Source of the DNA: Peronospora farinosa
Lineage: Eukaryota > Oomycota > Peronosporomycetes > Peronosporales > Peronosporaceae
Reading direction: 5' to 3'
NCBI GenBank assembly: GCA_947646735.1
Contig: CANTFK010000164.1
Location: 434,001-498,000 of the forward strand
DNA length: 64,000 nt
Under the pieces are notes generated by a model. It was not told where the DNA came from and searched no databases. It saw only the letters and a list, made by a program, of their open reading frames with translations. This document shows positions 21,817 through 32,500 of this stretch, piece after piece; positions within the stretch are counted from its first letter, which is position 1, and every line of letters begins with the position of its first letter. A program made the translations under genes and the position numbers.

Positions 21817-22820
21817 CCTTGAGGTGAGGGAGACCGCTTCCGATAGCGGGTCTTGGAGGGTGTTGCTACTCGAACTAGCTCACGGGCCAAATATATCCTG
21901 GAGCTCAATTCGCACTTGAACTTCGCTACACAACTGTCTTCGACGGGGGGCCAAAATATATCCCTTCCCGGAACAGTGAGTAACTTAAAGCAAGTTCTTC
22001 TTGGGTGACGGAGTCGTACCACGTGGGGTTCAGCTCGCACTTGTGTCTGACCTTACGCCTGTCTTCAACGGGGGGGACAAATATATCTCTTTTCCCGGAA
22101 CAGGCGTGTGGCCAAACTAGAGTTCCTTTACAGCGCGACGAAGACTTGCCACGTAGATCGCAAATTGAGTAGTATTTAATATAGTCCTATCCTTTTAACT
22201 CCTTTCCTCTATTCTTGCCTGAAGCTCTGATTCCTTACGTCGACTGGTCTGATCCTTGTATTAGTTGGTCCGAAGTGGCTGAACCCCGAGGGACCGGGTC
22301 GACCAATGAGGGACCCAGGTCTACTGATGAGGGACCGGGTCGACCAATGAGGGACCCAGGTCGACTGATGAGGGACCAGGTCGACCAACAGGGACCCGGT
22401 CGACTAATGAGGGGCCCAGGTCTACTGATGAGGGACCGGGTCGACCAACGAGGGACCGGGTCGACCGATGAGGGACCGAGTCGACTGATGAGGGACCCAG
22501 GTCTACCAATGAGGGACCGGGTCGACCAGCGAGGGACCGGGTCGACCAATGAGGGACCGGGTTTACCAATGAGGGACCCGGGTCTACCAACGAGGGGCCA
22601 GGTCGACCAATGAGCGGCCATGATCAACTCCCTTTGGTACCGTTTAACCGGTATCCTGATACTGATTTTCTTCGGCGGATCCTGCGGATTGTTCTCCACC
22701 AACGGTCGCTCCCCTTCGAGGCCCCTGTCTCTCTGGTCCCCTGTCCCTGACCCACGGCCTATACTCCGAATCCAACTGGAGTCTGGGACCTCCACATCAC
22801 AAAATTACCACTTCACCACA
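21817..22820 (-). repeat. Element A 5' LTR, proximal part
   Basis: Minus-strand LTR start TGTGGTGAAGTGG at 22820, running down to the B insertion site. It holds about sixteen 21-bp minisatellite units (22262-22612) and a partial internal duplication around 21960-22140 (two CCCGGAACAG blocks). It is continued at 5133-4770. The bases after 22820 (GTAC) would be one copy of the target duplication of A in the copia element. Confidence 0.88.
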
Positions 22821-23776
22821 GTACCAACGCGCGACCGATCTGAGCGCGTCGAGATTCGCATTGCTCGAGCCACCCCGCGCGCGCAGCATCGCAGCAGCGC
22901 GCACCAGCGTTTGCGCCACCTCCTCGGGCGCATGCAGCCTCACCGACGCCGCAACAAGCCGCTCCACCGCAAGATTATGTGCGCCCGGGCCTCAACGGAT
23001 ATGGGATGCCGTCGGCAAGCCAGCGTAAGTTGAACATACGCAAGTTCGATGGTACAGAGCTGTACCGCGGACTCGGAAGCGGGTTCTTCGACTAGGGGCG
23101 CACGTTTCTGCGCGCTGTGAGCCTCGCGGAAGCGTCGTGTGGTTTCGGATGGACCGAAGACGTCAAAGTCGACCTGCTTGGGCACTTTCTTGCCGGCACG
23201 TCTGAGAGGTACTATCACAAGCAGGTTGACACCTGGTGGATGCAGACACCCACACTGGAGTACATAATGGAGCAGTTCGTGCGCACGTTTAAGACGTCAA
23301 TCACTGCAAGCCAGGCGATGAAGCTGTTCATGGCCAAGAAGGACGCACGACGCACCTGGGCCGAGCACTTCCTGTATATGGTCGCCGTCAGCGAGGCGCG
23401 TGGTGGTGCCGAATCGCTTGTTCAGGATAACATCGTCCACCACGCTTCTCCGGAGCTGATGAACGTGATGCGTTCTAAGTATGAACCCACGCGAGTCGAC
23501 TACCTGCGCCACACCGAGGAGCTGGCGCACTTCGCGCAGTCCATTGAGCATGGCAGCAACGCAGTGGGTCGTGAGGTCGCCGCCGCGCACGTGGAAGGCA
23601 AAACCAAGAGCGCGATCACGTGCTACCGATGCGGGCGATCGGGACACATCGCAGCTGACTGTCGCACGCGTGTCGTGCACGACGACAAGACACCCGCAAA
23701 GGGTGGAGGCGCCAACATGATCCTCGCGCTGACCGAGAAGCTTGTTGTGCCCACAAAGAAGCGCAACAGGAAATAG
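22821..23776 (+). pseudogene. Copia gag, 5' cut by element A and with a stop
   Basis: In frame before the downstream open part, KLNIRKFDGTELYRGLGSGF is followed by TAG at 23093-23095, then [17 protein letters not shown]. The middle is a copia-type gag helical region ([15 protein letters not shown]). A single CCHC knuckle [14 protein letters not shown] lies at about 23620-23662. The frame ends at TAG 23774-23776 and pol follows in the same phase, so gag and pol were probably one frame. Confidence 0.85.
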
Positions 23777-25606
23777 AAGAGCTCGCGCGGCAAGGACACA
23801 GCAGCGAGAAATGCAAGAGACGGAGCGCGAGCCATGGACGACTCATGCGGATTCGTGCTTGCAACGAGCGACGGAGCACGAGCCACGGACGGCACGCGTG
23901 GCTTCGTGCTTGCGGCGACCGATGCCACGGGGGCCGACCGAGGAGACTGGATCCTCGACAGTGGCGCGAGCCGGCATCTCGTCAGCGACGAGTCACTGCT
24001 ACTCAACTCGACGGCTTGCAGCCACGATATCGCAATGGCAGACGGCGAGTCGCTTCACCTGACGCTTGTCGGCAGCGTGCGCCTCGAGGTTCTCGCGCGT
24101 GGCGCGAAGGCTGTCGTGACGCTTACGGACGTGTACCTGGCTCCGCGACTGTCAAAGAACATTTTGTCGTACGGCAAGCTCGAGAACAAAGGGTTTGCCC
24201 TCGTGCACGACGGCGACGATCGCTCGCTCGCTCGGCGCAGCGATGGTGCAGTCGCGTTCGATGTCGTGATCTACAGTAACGTGCTGTACGTCATGACGAA
24301 GGCCTCGCAAGACAAGGAGGGTGCAGACGGCGACGCGATCATGGCGGCGCTCGAAGCGCATGCAACGGAAACCACCGCCGACGAGCCGCACGAAGCCTCG
24401 CTGATGCATTGGCACCAGCGACTCGGCCAACTCGCATTCGACATGATCGAACGCATGACGCGAGACCCGGCATCGGGCATTCGACTGAGCAGCAACAAAC
24501 GCATGGCGTGCGTGTCGTGCCTCGAGGGCAAGCAGACGCGCAACGCGCAGTCGCAACAGGACAGCGGCGCGCACTCGCCCATCGATTGCATCGGCGGCGT
24601 CATCTGCTCGGACCTCAAGGGTCCCATGACGCCGCAGGATCGGCTCGGCAATCTTTACCTTGTGAATTTCATTGATCACAAGAGCAACTACTGCCGAGTC
24701 TTTCTCGCGCGCACAAAGGACGCTGCGGCGAAGCAATTCGAGGCATTCCTCGTTCACTTCGAGAAGATCTTCGGATTCAAGATTCACGTGCTCCGCACGG
24801 ATGGCGGCGGCGAATACGCGAAGGTGGACCTATTCTGCGAGCGCACGGGCGTCGCGCGCCAAGTGTCGGAGGCGCGCAACCAAGCTTCAAACGGCAAGGC
24901 GGAACGAATGCACCGCACAGTGCTGAACCTCGCGCGTAATATGATGTTTGCCTGCGCGCTGCCACTGACGTTCTGGGGAGACGCGGTGCAATACGCCGTG
25001 CAAATCATCAACCGGAGCCCCACGCGAGCAAACGCAAAGAGAGCGTCACCACTCGAGGTTCTGACGAGAAAGACGCCGGGTCTGCGCGGAATCGTCGTCT
25101 TCGGCTCCCCGTGCGACGTGTACAGGGACCCGGGCAAGAACTCGTTGCTGCAGCGCTCGAAACGCGCCATCATTGTCGGCGTCAGCGAAGAAACCAAGGG
25201 CTACAAGGTGCTACTAGCGCGTGAAAACAAAGTGGTCGTCACGCAGCACATCAAGAACATCAAGACGTTGACGGAGGTGCAAAACGCGCAACTTCAGCGC
25301 GCGATGGACGTCGTCGATCGAGCCGTAGACCTGGAAGATTTGGACATACCACCAGCAGCAGCGGTAAACGATGTTCGCGCAGAGGGAAGCATCGCGACGC
25401 GAGAGAAGAGAGTAAAGCGATGGACGCGGGCGGCGCATGGAACACGCGGTGCGTCAAAACGCGCAGAAGCGGCTGCTCGTCAGGAGGAGGCAGCCGCGAG
25501 CGGAGAGGTCGTAAACGCTGTTTTTGAGCACGATCCGCTCAACTACGGACAGGCGATGCGCAGCGTCAAGCGCGAAGAGTATGCAAGAGGAGATTTCCGC
25601 GCTTGA
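23777..25606 (+). CDS. Copia protease and integrase segment
   Basis: An open stretch in phase with gag (first ATG at 23834). Protease active site ILDSGASRHLVSD near 23955. GAG-pre-integrase zinc domain with HWHQRLGQLA and CVSCLEGKQTR near 24409-24535. Integrase core with CSDLKGPMTP, LRTDGGGEYAKV and ARNQASNGKAERMHR. It ends near 25606 by a frameshift at the entry to the RT domain. The residues needed for catalysis are visible, but the polyprotein is broken on both sides. Confidence 0.88.
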   Translation, partial: KSSRGKDTAARNARDGARAMDDSCGFVLATSDGARATDGTRGFVLAATDATGADRGDWILDSGASRHLVSDESLLLNSTACSHDIAMADGESLHLTLVGSVRLEVLARGAKAVVTLTDVYLAPRLSKNILSYGKLENKGFALVHDGDDRSLARRSDGAVAFDVVIYSNVLYVMTKASQDKEGADGDAIMAALEAHATETTADEPHEASLMHWHQRLGQLAFDMIERMTRDPASGIRLSSNKRMACVSCLEGKQTRNAQSQQDSGAHSPIDCIGGVICSDLKGPMTPQDRLGNLYLVNFIDHKSNYCRVFLARTKDAAAKQFEAFLVHFEKIFGFKIHVLRTDGGGEYAKVDLFCERTGVARQVSEARNQASNGKAERMHRTVLNLARNMMFACALPLTFWGDAVQYAVQIINRSPTRANAKRASPLEVLTRKTPGLRGIVVFGSPCDVYRDPGKNSLLQRSKRAIIVGVSEETKGYKVLLARENKVVVTQHIKNIKTLTEVQNAQLQRAMDVVDRAVDLEDLDIPPAAAVNDVRAEGSIATREKRVKRWTRAAHGTRGASKRAEAAARQEEAAASGEVVNAVFEHDPLNYGQAMRSVKREEYARGDFRA

Positions 25607-27098
25607 GGCCAACGACGTCTGGACAATCACAAAGCGAACGCCAGGGGCGCACGCGTTGCACACCAAATGGGTCTACAAGACCAAGACGGATGCGCAGGGC
25701 GACCTCTAGCGGCTGAAGGAAAGATTGGTGGCGTGCGTCAACGAGCAGGTGCTCGGCGTCGACTACACGCTCACCTTCGCTGCCGTGATGGACCTGTCGA
25801 CGGTCAAAGTGATCCTGGCGCTTGCGGCGACGTGGGGGGTGCCTGCCAAGCACGGCGACATCCCCAACGCCTACGTAAAAGCCGACAAGGAGCTACACCT
25901 CCGCATCTTCCTTCAGATGCCGCGCGGCATGCCGGTATCGGAGGAGACGCTGCGAGCGCATGGCGTTTCGAACGCGATTGAGCTGGTGCTGGAGCTGAGA
26001 AAGTGCCTGTATGGGCTCAAGCAGGCAGGCCGGCTATGGAGCCAGCTGCTGTAATCGAAGCTCACTGTTGCTGGTTTCACGCGGTGCGAGAGCGACGACC
26101 TCTTCGTGTTCGGCGTGTATGTCGACGATCTCCTCGCGACAGGGACGAGCGCGGCAACGGTCGAGCGGTTCTTCGAAAGCCTTGCTTCATTGTCGATTAA
26201 GGACCTGGGGCGGGTTAGCAAGTTTCTGGGCATGCGCGTGACGCACAATGGTCAGCGCGGGTACACGCTCGATCAGGAGGAGGCCATCGGATACCTCCTG
26301 CGCGACAACGGGCTCGCCGACGCCAACTCGACGTGGACGCCGATCGACGACAGCTGCTACGAGATGGAGGAGGGTGATGCGGATCTTCTTGGGACGCCAA
26401 GAGCGCGACCAGGACCGACAGTGCGCCACTTCCAGTCGCTGGTCGGCTCGCTGCTCTGGGTGGCGCGTTGCACGCGCCCCGACATAGCATTTGCGGTGCA
26501 CAAGGTCACGAGACGAGCACACGCGCCTCGACTGGCAGACTGGAAGCTGGCGAAACGCGTCGCGCGATACCTCAAGGGTACGGCGGCGCTCAAGGTCGCG
26601 ATGATTCCAGAAGACAACTCGGGTGCGGTGATGTGCCTGGAAGCGTTCAGCGACGCGGATTTTGCCGCCGACAAGACGGACTGGAAGTCAATGACGGGTG
26701 GCATCGTGATGCTGAACGGGATGGCCGTCAGCTGGGGTTCGCGGAAGCAGGGAGGCGTATCCCTGTCGACGATGGAGGCGGAGTTTGTTGCGGCGAGTGA
26801 GGTCGCGCGCGAGCTGATCGGCCTGCGTGAGATGTTGCGCGAAGTGGGCGTGAAGCCCAAACTCCCGATGCAGTTGAGAGTGGAAAACCAAGCGTCAATC
26901 GCGCAGATCGCGGGCGAGGCATCGTCGCTGAAGGCGAAACACGTGGATGTGCGCCTCAACTTCCTGTGCAACTACTCGCGTCGCGGCATGATTGTGGAGA
27001 GCTACGTCAGGTCGGAGCAGATGCTCGCAGACCTCCTCACGAAGGCGTTGGATGCGACGAAGCTTTCGACACTGCGCGCGCTCGTGCACATCATGTAA
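25560..27098 (+). pseudogene. Copia reverse transcriptase and RNase H, with stops
   Basis: Continues in another phase: NDVWTITKRTPGAHALHTKW, a TAG at 25707-25709, RLKERLVACVNEQ, the palm HGDIPNAYVKADKELHL, RKCLYGLKQAGRLWSQLL, a TAA at 26052-26054, then FGVYVDDLLATG with the YVDD active site near 26115. The last 330 codons are open and carry the RNase H residues (SDADFAADK, STMEAEFVAAS, KHVDVRLNFL) to TAA 27096-27098. Confidence 0.9.
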
Positions 27099-27171
27099 GG
27101 AAAGATCAAGAACGACCAAGGGTGTTAAAGGACGTTGGAGGGTGGAGTAAGGGAAGAACGAAGGCGTAATC

Positions 27172-27180
27172 GAGGAGGAG
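27172..27180 (+). promoter_or_regulatory. Copia polypurine tract
   Basis: GAGGAGGAG directly before the LTR start TGTTGGAAG. Confidence 0.65.
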
Positions 27181-27413
27181 TGTTGGAAGTTGATGTTGAA
27201 GATTATGAGTTCGATTAGCGCCAGCCGTCAATCCGGTCAGCGATAGTCAGTGCAAGATGGTAGCAGACAAGTTGGCCAGCAGCCATCTGTCGTTGAGGCG
27301 GTTGGAGCACAGACATTTAGGAGAACGAGTGGCTAGGAGGCAGACAGAAGAGATAACTAGTAAGTATCAATACAGAATCGTATTGTTAACCTACCGCTTC
27401 CTTCTCGCAACAC
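27181..27413 (+). repeat. Copia 3' LTR
   Basis: Starts TGTTGGAAGTTGATG right after the polypurine tract. The likely end is CAACA at 27409-27413, giving a 233-bp LTR with TGTTG/CAACA termini. The end could not be checked against the 5' LTR, which is outside the window. Confidence 0.65.
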
Positions 27414-27725
27414 GCATCTTGCCTACACATAGCCATGTTGATTTCAGTCGATGCCATCGACAAAGTACGTCAGCATTCATAGCACTTTTGGTACTGTCCT
27501 GCACAGCACCATGGTCGTCTGTAACCCGCAAGTATGCCCCCCCATTTCAAGCTTAAAGTTGTGAGTCAACCCATCGCTTTCCAAAAGGCCACAGATGTGA
27601 ATTGGCAGGCGATCGGGTTGCCTGGTGTTGATGCTGCCGCGAAAGCGCGAGTCCGCCGCTTCCCGCAGCAGAGCTACTGATATGCTTTTGATCAAATATT
27701 CTACTTCCTGCTTCGCTTATAGGAC
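27414..27725. other. Short flanking sequence between copia and the solo LTR
   Basis: About 310 bases with no supported gene. Probably host DNA flanking the copia insertion. GGAC at 27722-27725 is the left copy of the solo-LTR target duplication. Confidence 0.6.
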
Positions 27726-29306
27726 TGTGGTGAAGTGCCAGGAGAATCGGGGCCCAGGGTACCAGGGTACAGGGGCCCCAGGGTACAGGGGTCCAGGCCT
27801 CGCAAGGTCCCAGGCCTCGCAAGGTCCCAAGGTTCAATCGAGGGTCACCAGGGACAGGGTTTCCAGTCACCAGGGACCGGAGTACTAGTCACTAGGGACA
27901 GAGTTTTCCGTTACCGGGGACAGGGATACCAGTGACCGGGGACAGGGTTTTTAGCAACCGGGGACAAGGTTATCAGTCACCAGGGACAGGGCACCAGGGA
28001 CAGGGATACCAGTTACCGGGGACAGGGTTTCTAGTAACCAGGGACAAGGTTTCCAATCACCAGGGACAGGGCACCAGGGACAGGGGTACCAGCTATCGGA
28101 GACAGGGGTATCGAACGTCCAGGGTCAAAGGTACAAGATTACCCTACCGTGCGCACAACAGGACCCGAAAGGACCGGTGCCCCGAGGTGGTCCAGGGTCC
28201 TAAGGTCCAAGAAGGTACAAGGTATTTCAACGTGCAGAGTCGGTACAGGCTCCAAGGTCCAAGAGCACAGGGTACAAGAGCCCAGGGTATCAGGGACCAG
28301 GGTAAAGGGTGCAGGGTACCGAGGCCCAGGGTACAGGGCCCAGGGTATAGAGGCACAGAGACCCGGGGTACCAGGATACCGGGGCCCAGGGTTACAGGGG
28401 CCCAGGGGTACAGGGGCCCAGGGGTACAGGGATCCAGGGGTACCGGGGCCCAGTGGTACAGGGGTACCAGGGCCCAATGCAGAATCGGTACACAGAATAT
28501 TGAAGATTACAGAAAGTACAGGTACCAAGGAGCCAGTTCTTCCTCCAAGAGTCGACACGTGGCACTATCCAGATCAAAGGGTTAGGGTTTGGCAAAAAAA
28601 GCATACAGAGAATAAGATAAATAAACACACTCGAATTTGCATTACACGTGGCAGCTCCAAGCGCTTCCTACAAGCTTCTACGTATTCCGGGCGGGATACC
28701 CTTTGGCCCACCGACGTCAGGTGAGGTGACGGCTCAAGCAACGCAAGTTGAACCTCAGGATAGTTGGCCTGAGGTGTCAAGACTCAAGTGCGAGCTTGTT
28801 TCGATCTACCCACCTGTACCGGGGAAGGGATTTATTTTGCCCCCCCCCCCCCCCCGTTGAAGACAGACGTGTGGTAAGATTCAAGCTCGAACGAACCCCA
28901 GTAAGTATTGTGGCCTGTGGTGTTCGTACCCATTCTACGACCCGCTATAGGAAGCGGTTTCCCTACGGGGAACAAGAAAAGGGGTCGAAAGACCAAGAAA
29001 CCGTTAGCTACCAAAGGGGTACATAGTACCAGGTGCACTGCTCTCGACCCAGTCGATTGAACCCAAGAAACCCTGGGCCCGAGTGAAGCATATCCACTCG
29101 TGGCCCCCAAGTCCCTCCATACAAGGACCAACTCTTTAAGTCTTCTGTGTCTAACGAAGAGCAAGACCAGCCAAGCCGACGGGTACACAAGGTGAGACCC
29201 AAGGTTGACGCGACACGGTATCGGGGCACCCCCTCCGTAAGTCGGCAGTCCGGCGCTGTGTGTGTTTGTGGTTCTCTCACGTCGTTTGAGAATCCACTCC
29301 ACCACA
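27726..29306 (+). mobile_element. Solo LTR of the element C family
   Basis: 1581-bp LTR, TGTGGTGAAGTG to CACTCCACCACA, flanked by GGAC on both sides (27722-27725 and 29307-29310). It carries the same blocks and minisatellites as 17826-19691, with fewer repeats. A single LTR with intact duplications points to LTR-LTR recombination after insertion. It ends about 270 bp before the longest start, and about 385 bp before the second ATG, of the desulfurase-TtcA gene, so it may affect that promoter. Confidence 0.92.
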
Positions 29307-29310
29307 GGAC

Positions 29311-29578
29311 CATAGCCCCTATGTGAAGCAACCACGAATTCTTTGTTCCTTTGGCAATCGGCACCGACGCGGAGGAGAATACCAAAAACACACAAGGACA
29401 ATCTGAAGACTGACTATCAGTATATTCAACATGTCATACTAGTCTCTCTAAAGGCCCTCTAAAGGCAGAAGCACGAAAACGACTCGCCTACTCACAAAAG
29501 ACCTGATTGTGGAACGACATTATCTCAGTACATTGCAAAACTTTTGCGGATGATTGCAAAACTTTATAAAATCATCTT
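29311..29578 (+). promoter_or_regulatory. Upstream region of the desulfurase-TtcA gene
   Basis: AT-richer host sequence between the solo LTR and the first ATG. It contains a repeated TTGCAAAACTTT motif (about 29534 and 29555), but no promoter element can be assigned with confidence. Confidence 0.35.
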
Positions 29579-32500
29579 TTGTTGTCTAAAAAGCATTTAA
29601 TCGTTTTAACACCCATTCCCTTATTACTACATACACCTGATGATGACGCAATCTCACCCCATGAACGCTCGTCCATTCATTTTCGACCAAGAATGACGCT
29701 CCAGGACGAGACTTTATCCGCTCGATTCTTCTGTGAGGAACTTGAGGAAGATCTTACTGCACACATACAAAAACAAGCACAATTGAGTGTCTCCAGAGAT
29801 GATCAATTTCCAGTTATTGCACAGGAAACCGTGGACCTTATTGCACGTAACATTGTAGGTCGGCAGACATTGTTTGAGTCTCCATTTGGTGCCCGTGTCT
29901 TGTGCTACGCAGACTTTACAGCCAGTAGTAAATCTTTGCAATGTATTGAAGACTATTTGAATCAAGAAGTTATGCCACTCTATGGTAATACACACACTAC
30001 GACGTCTATTACGGGGCTACAGACTACTTGTTTTCGACATGAAGCACGGCAGATTGTCGCACAGGCTGTGAACGCCAAGATTACAGGACGTGGGGCCGAA
30101 GATTGTGTATTATTTACGGGACAAGGAAGTACTAGTGCAGTGGTCAAGCTAGTGCAAGTGCTTGGGTTGCATCAGTTCAATGCCAATGCAGCACCTGATC
30201 AACGCCCCGTCGTTTTCGTCGGACCTTTTGAGCACCACTCCAACCTGTTGCCGTGGCGGGAAACTGCAGCAGATATTGTGACTATTCCAGAAGATAAACA
30301 TGGACATATGGACCTGAAGGTGCTGCAGACACAGCTGGAAGTCCACGCAGCGCGACCATTGAAGATCGGTGCATTCTCAGCTGCATCTAACTTGACAGGT
30401 GTGCTGACAGATATCGACGCAGTATCGGCTCTGCTGCATCAACATGGTTCACTTGCGTGCTGGGACTATGCAACGTGTGCGCCGTATGTGGACATTGACA
30501 TGAACCCTGTGGTGACGGACGAGAAGCGACGCCCCTTTGTGTACAAGGATGCCGTCTTCATCTCTGGGCACAAGTTTATTGGTGGACCTGGCTCACCTGG
30601 TGTGCTAGTTGTCAAGAAGCGTCTCCTCACAAATGCTGTGCCCACGGTCCCTGGAGGCGGGACTGTGTTCTTCGTCACGGAGAACGACCACCGCTATCTG
30701 TCGAACAGAGCTGAGCGTGAGGAAGGTGGTACGCCGGATATTCTTGGCAGCATTCGTTTAGGACTCGCGTTCGAGCTGAAACAGCGTGTTGGGACGAAGA
30801 ATATCTCGACTTTGGAACGACGTAATGTGCTGCGCGTTCGAGAGTCGCTCTTGCAGAACAAGAGTATCGTGCTGCTGGGACGCCAAGACAACGAAGTGGA
30901 ACAGATCCCCGTGTTTTCATTTCTTGTGCGTTTCGGTGACCGCTTTTTACACTACAACTTTGTGTGTGCGCTCCTTAACGACCTCTTTGGTATACAGACG
31001 CGTGGTGGCTGTCAGTGCGCTGGCCCGTATGCTAGTCGCTTGCTGGGTCTTGGTCGTCGTGATGTATTGGCGCTCGAAAGTGCACTTATTGAGAAGAAGG
31101 AGATGTTGCGTCCTGGATTTACACGGATGAGTTTCCCCTACTTCATGGGCACAGCGGAGATCGAGTACGTGCTGACAGCAGTAAACTTTGTGGCTACTGA
31201 CGGCTGGAAGTTCCTGCCGCAGTATAAGTTTGACCACAAGAGCGGTGTGTGGAAGCACTGGACTCGCTTTACTAAGTTCCCCAACCGCAAGTGGATTTCT
31301 CACTTTGCAACATCGCTAGAAAGCAAGGCTCGTTCCAAGAACCTCGATGGCAATGATGAAACGCTAGCTGCTCACCGTACAGAAAACCTGATTGAAGCTC
31401 GTCGATTGGCGAACGAAGCAAGTAAGAAGAGTTTTGCTTCTCAGGTGGTAGCAAAGTCTGCAGCACAAATGTTAGAGGAAGCGGACGATGAGGCACTTCG
31501 ATGGTTCGTGTACCCTTCAGAGGCGGTTGAAGCTATCAAGAAGGGAGAAAAACCCATTATGTCGGAGACTATTCGGGGTCCTTACCAGCCTGCGCGTTAT
31601 ACTACAGGTGAACTGAAGGACCAATGGAAGGATGCATCCATGGATGTATCTACTTCCAGCGGTGCGCTTGCCGCGGTCTGTGGTCTAACGACGTGCCATT
31701 CTGTTCCGCCAATCCCAGCTACTGTGAATGGTAGCAACAAGTACACGAAGACGTTTGTTGCTACTAACGGCCGTGAGGCGGGAGGCAAGTACCCGCTTCG
31801 TTCGACGAGTGTCAATGATACCGTCGAGGCTTCAGTTGTTACGCAGACTAATGCAAACTGTAGCTCTGGCAATTGCGACACTGGCCGTTGCGAAGTGGGC
31901 ACAGCCCCGGCATGCATAATTGGCACGACTGCAGCAACGGTACAGAAAACCACGACGGCAATCACCCAAAAGACAATTACTACAAAGCTGTTTCCAACGC
32001 CTCCGAAGAAACTTTTACGCTGGGTGGGCCAGGCACTGATGCAGTGGGATATGATTCAAGAGGGAGATAGATTGCTACTAGGTGTGTCGGGTGGGAAGGA
32101 TTCACTGAGTTTGCTGCACGTGTTGCTGCGATTCCAAAAGCGTGCTCCCGTACGCTTTGAGCTTGCTTGTGCAACAGTGGACCCACAGACCCCTTCGTTT
32201 GACCCGAGCCCACTGAAGGAGTACATGCGCACATTGGACGTGCCTTACTATTACCTATCCGAGAACATTATCGAACGTGCGACGTGTGAAATGAACGGTG
32301 ACTCACTCTGCAGCTACTGTTCCCGCATGAAACGTGGTGTTCTGTACACCTGCTGTCGTACGAATGGCTTTAACAAGCTTGTGTTGGCTCAGCATCTCGA
32401 TGATCTAGCAGAAAGTTTCTTCATGTCAGCCATGCACAATGGCCAATTGCGTACGATGAAAGCAAAATATTGGAACGATCAACAGGATGTGGAAGTGCTT

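Larger units (their letters stand above)
22821..27413 (+). mobile_element. Ty1/Copia retrotransposon (5' end displaced by element A)
   Basis: Internal region and 3' LTR of a copia element on the plus strand: gag with one CCHC knuckle, protease, integrase, RT and RNase H in copia order, then a polypurine tract and LTR 27181-27413. Its 5' LTR is not present between A and gag, so it should lie beyond the left window edge, past the other end of element A. High GC and Arg/Ala-rich codon use differ from the host genes. Four in-frame stops and one frameshift make it inactive. Confidence 0.9.

Noticed and set aside
22235..22795. A 186-codon minus-strand frame in the LTR of element A
   Set aside because: It is made of 21-bp minisatellite units and lies wholly inside an LTR. 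Similar frames appear in all LTR copies.
24152..24787. Minus-strand frames of 126-211 codons opposite the copia pol gene
   Set aside because: They are shadows of the GC-rich plus-strand polyprotein and have no recognisable motifs.
13014..29306. CRISPR-like array in the GGGACAGGG and GGTCCACC repeats
   Set aside because: Units are tandem and lack unique spacers. They are LTR minisatellites in a eukaryotic genome.
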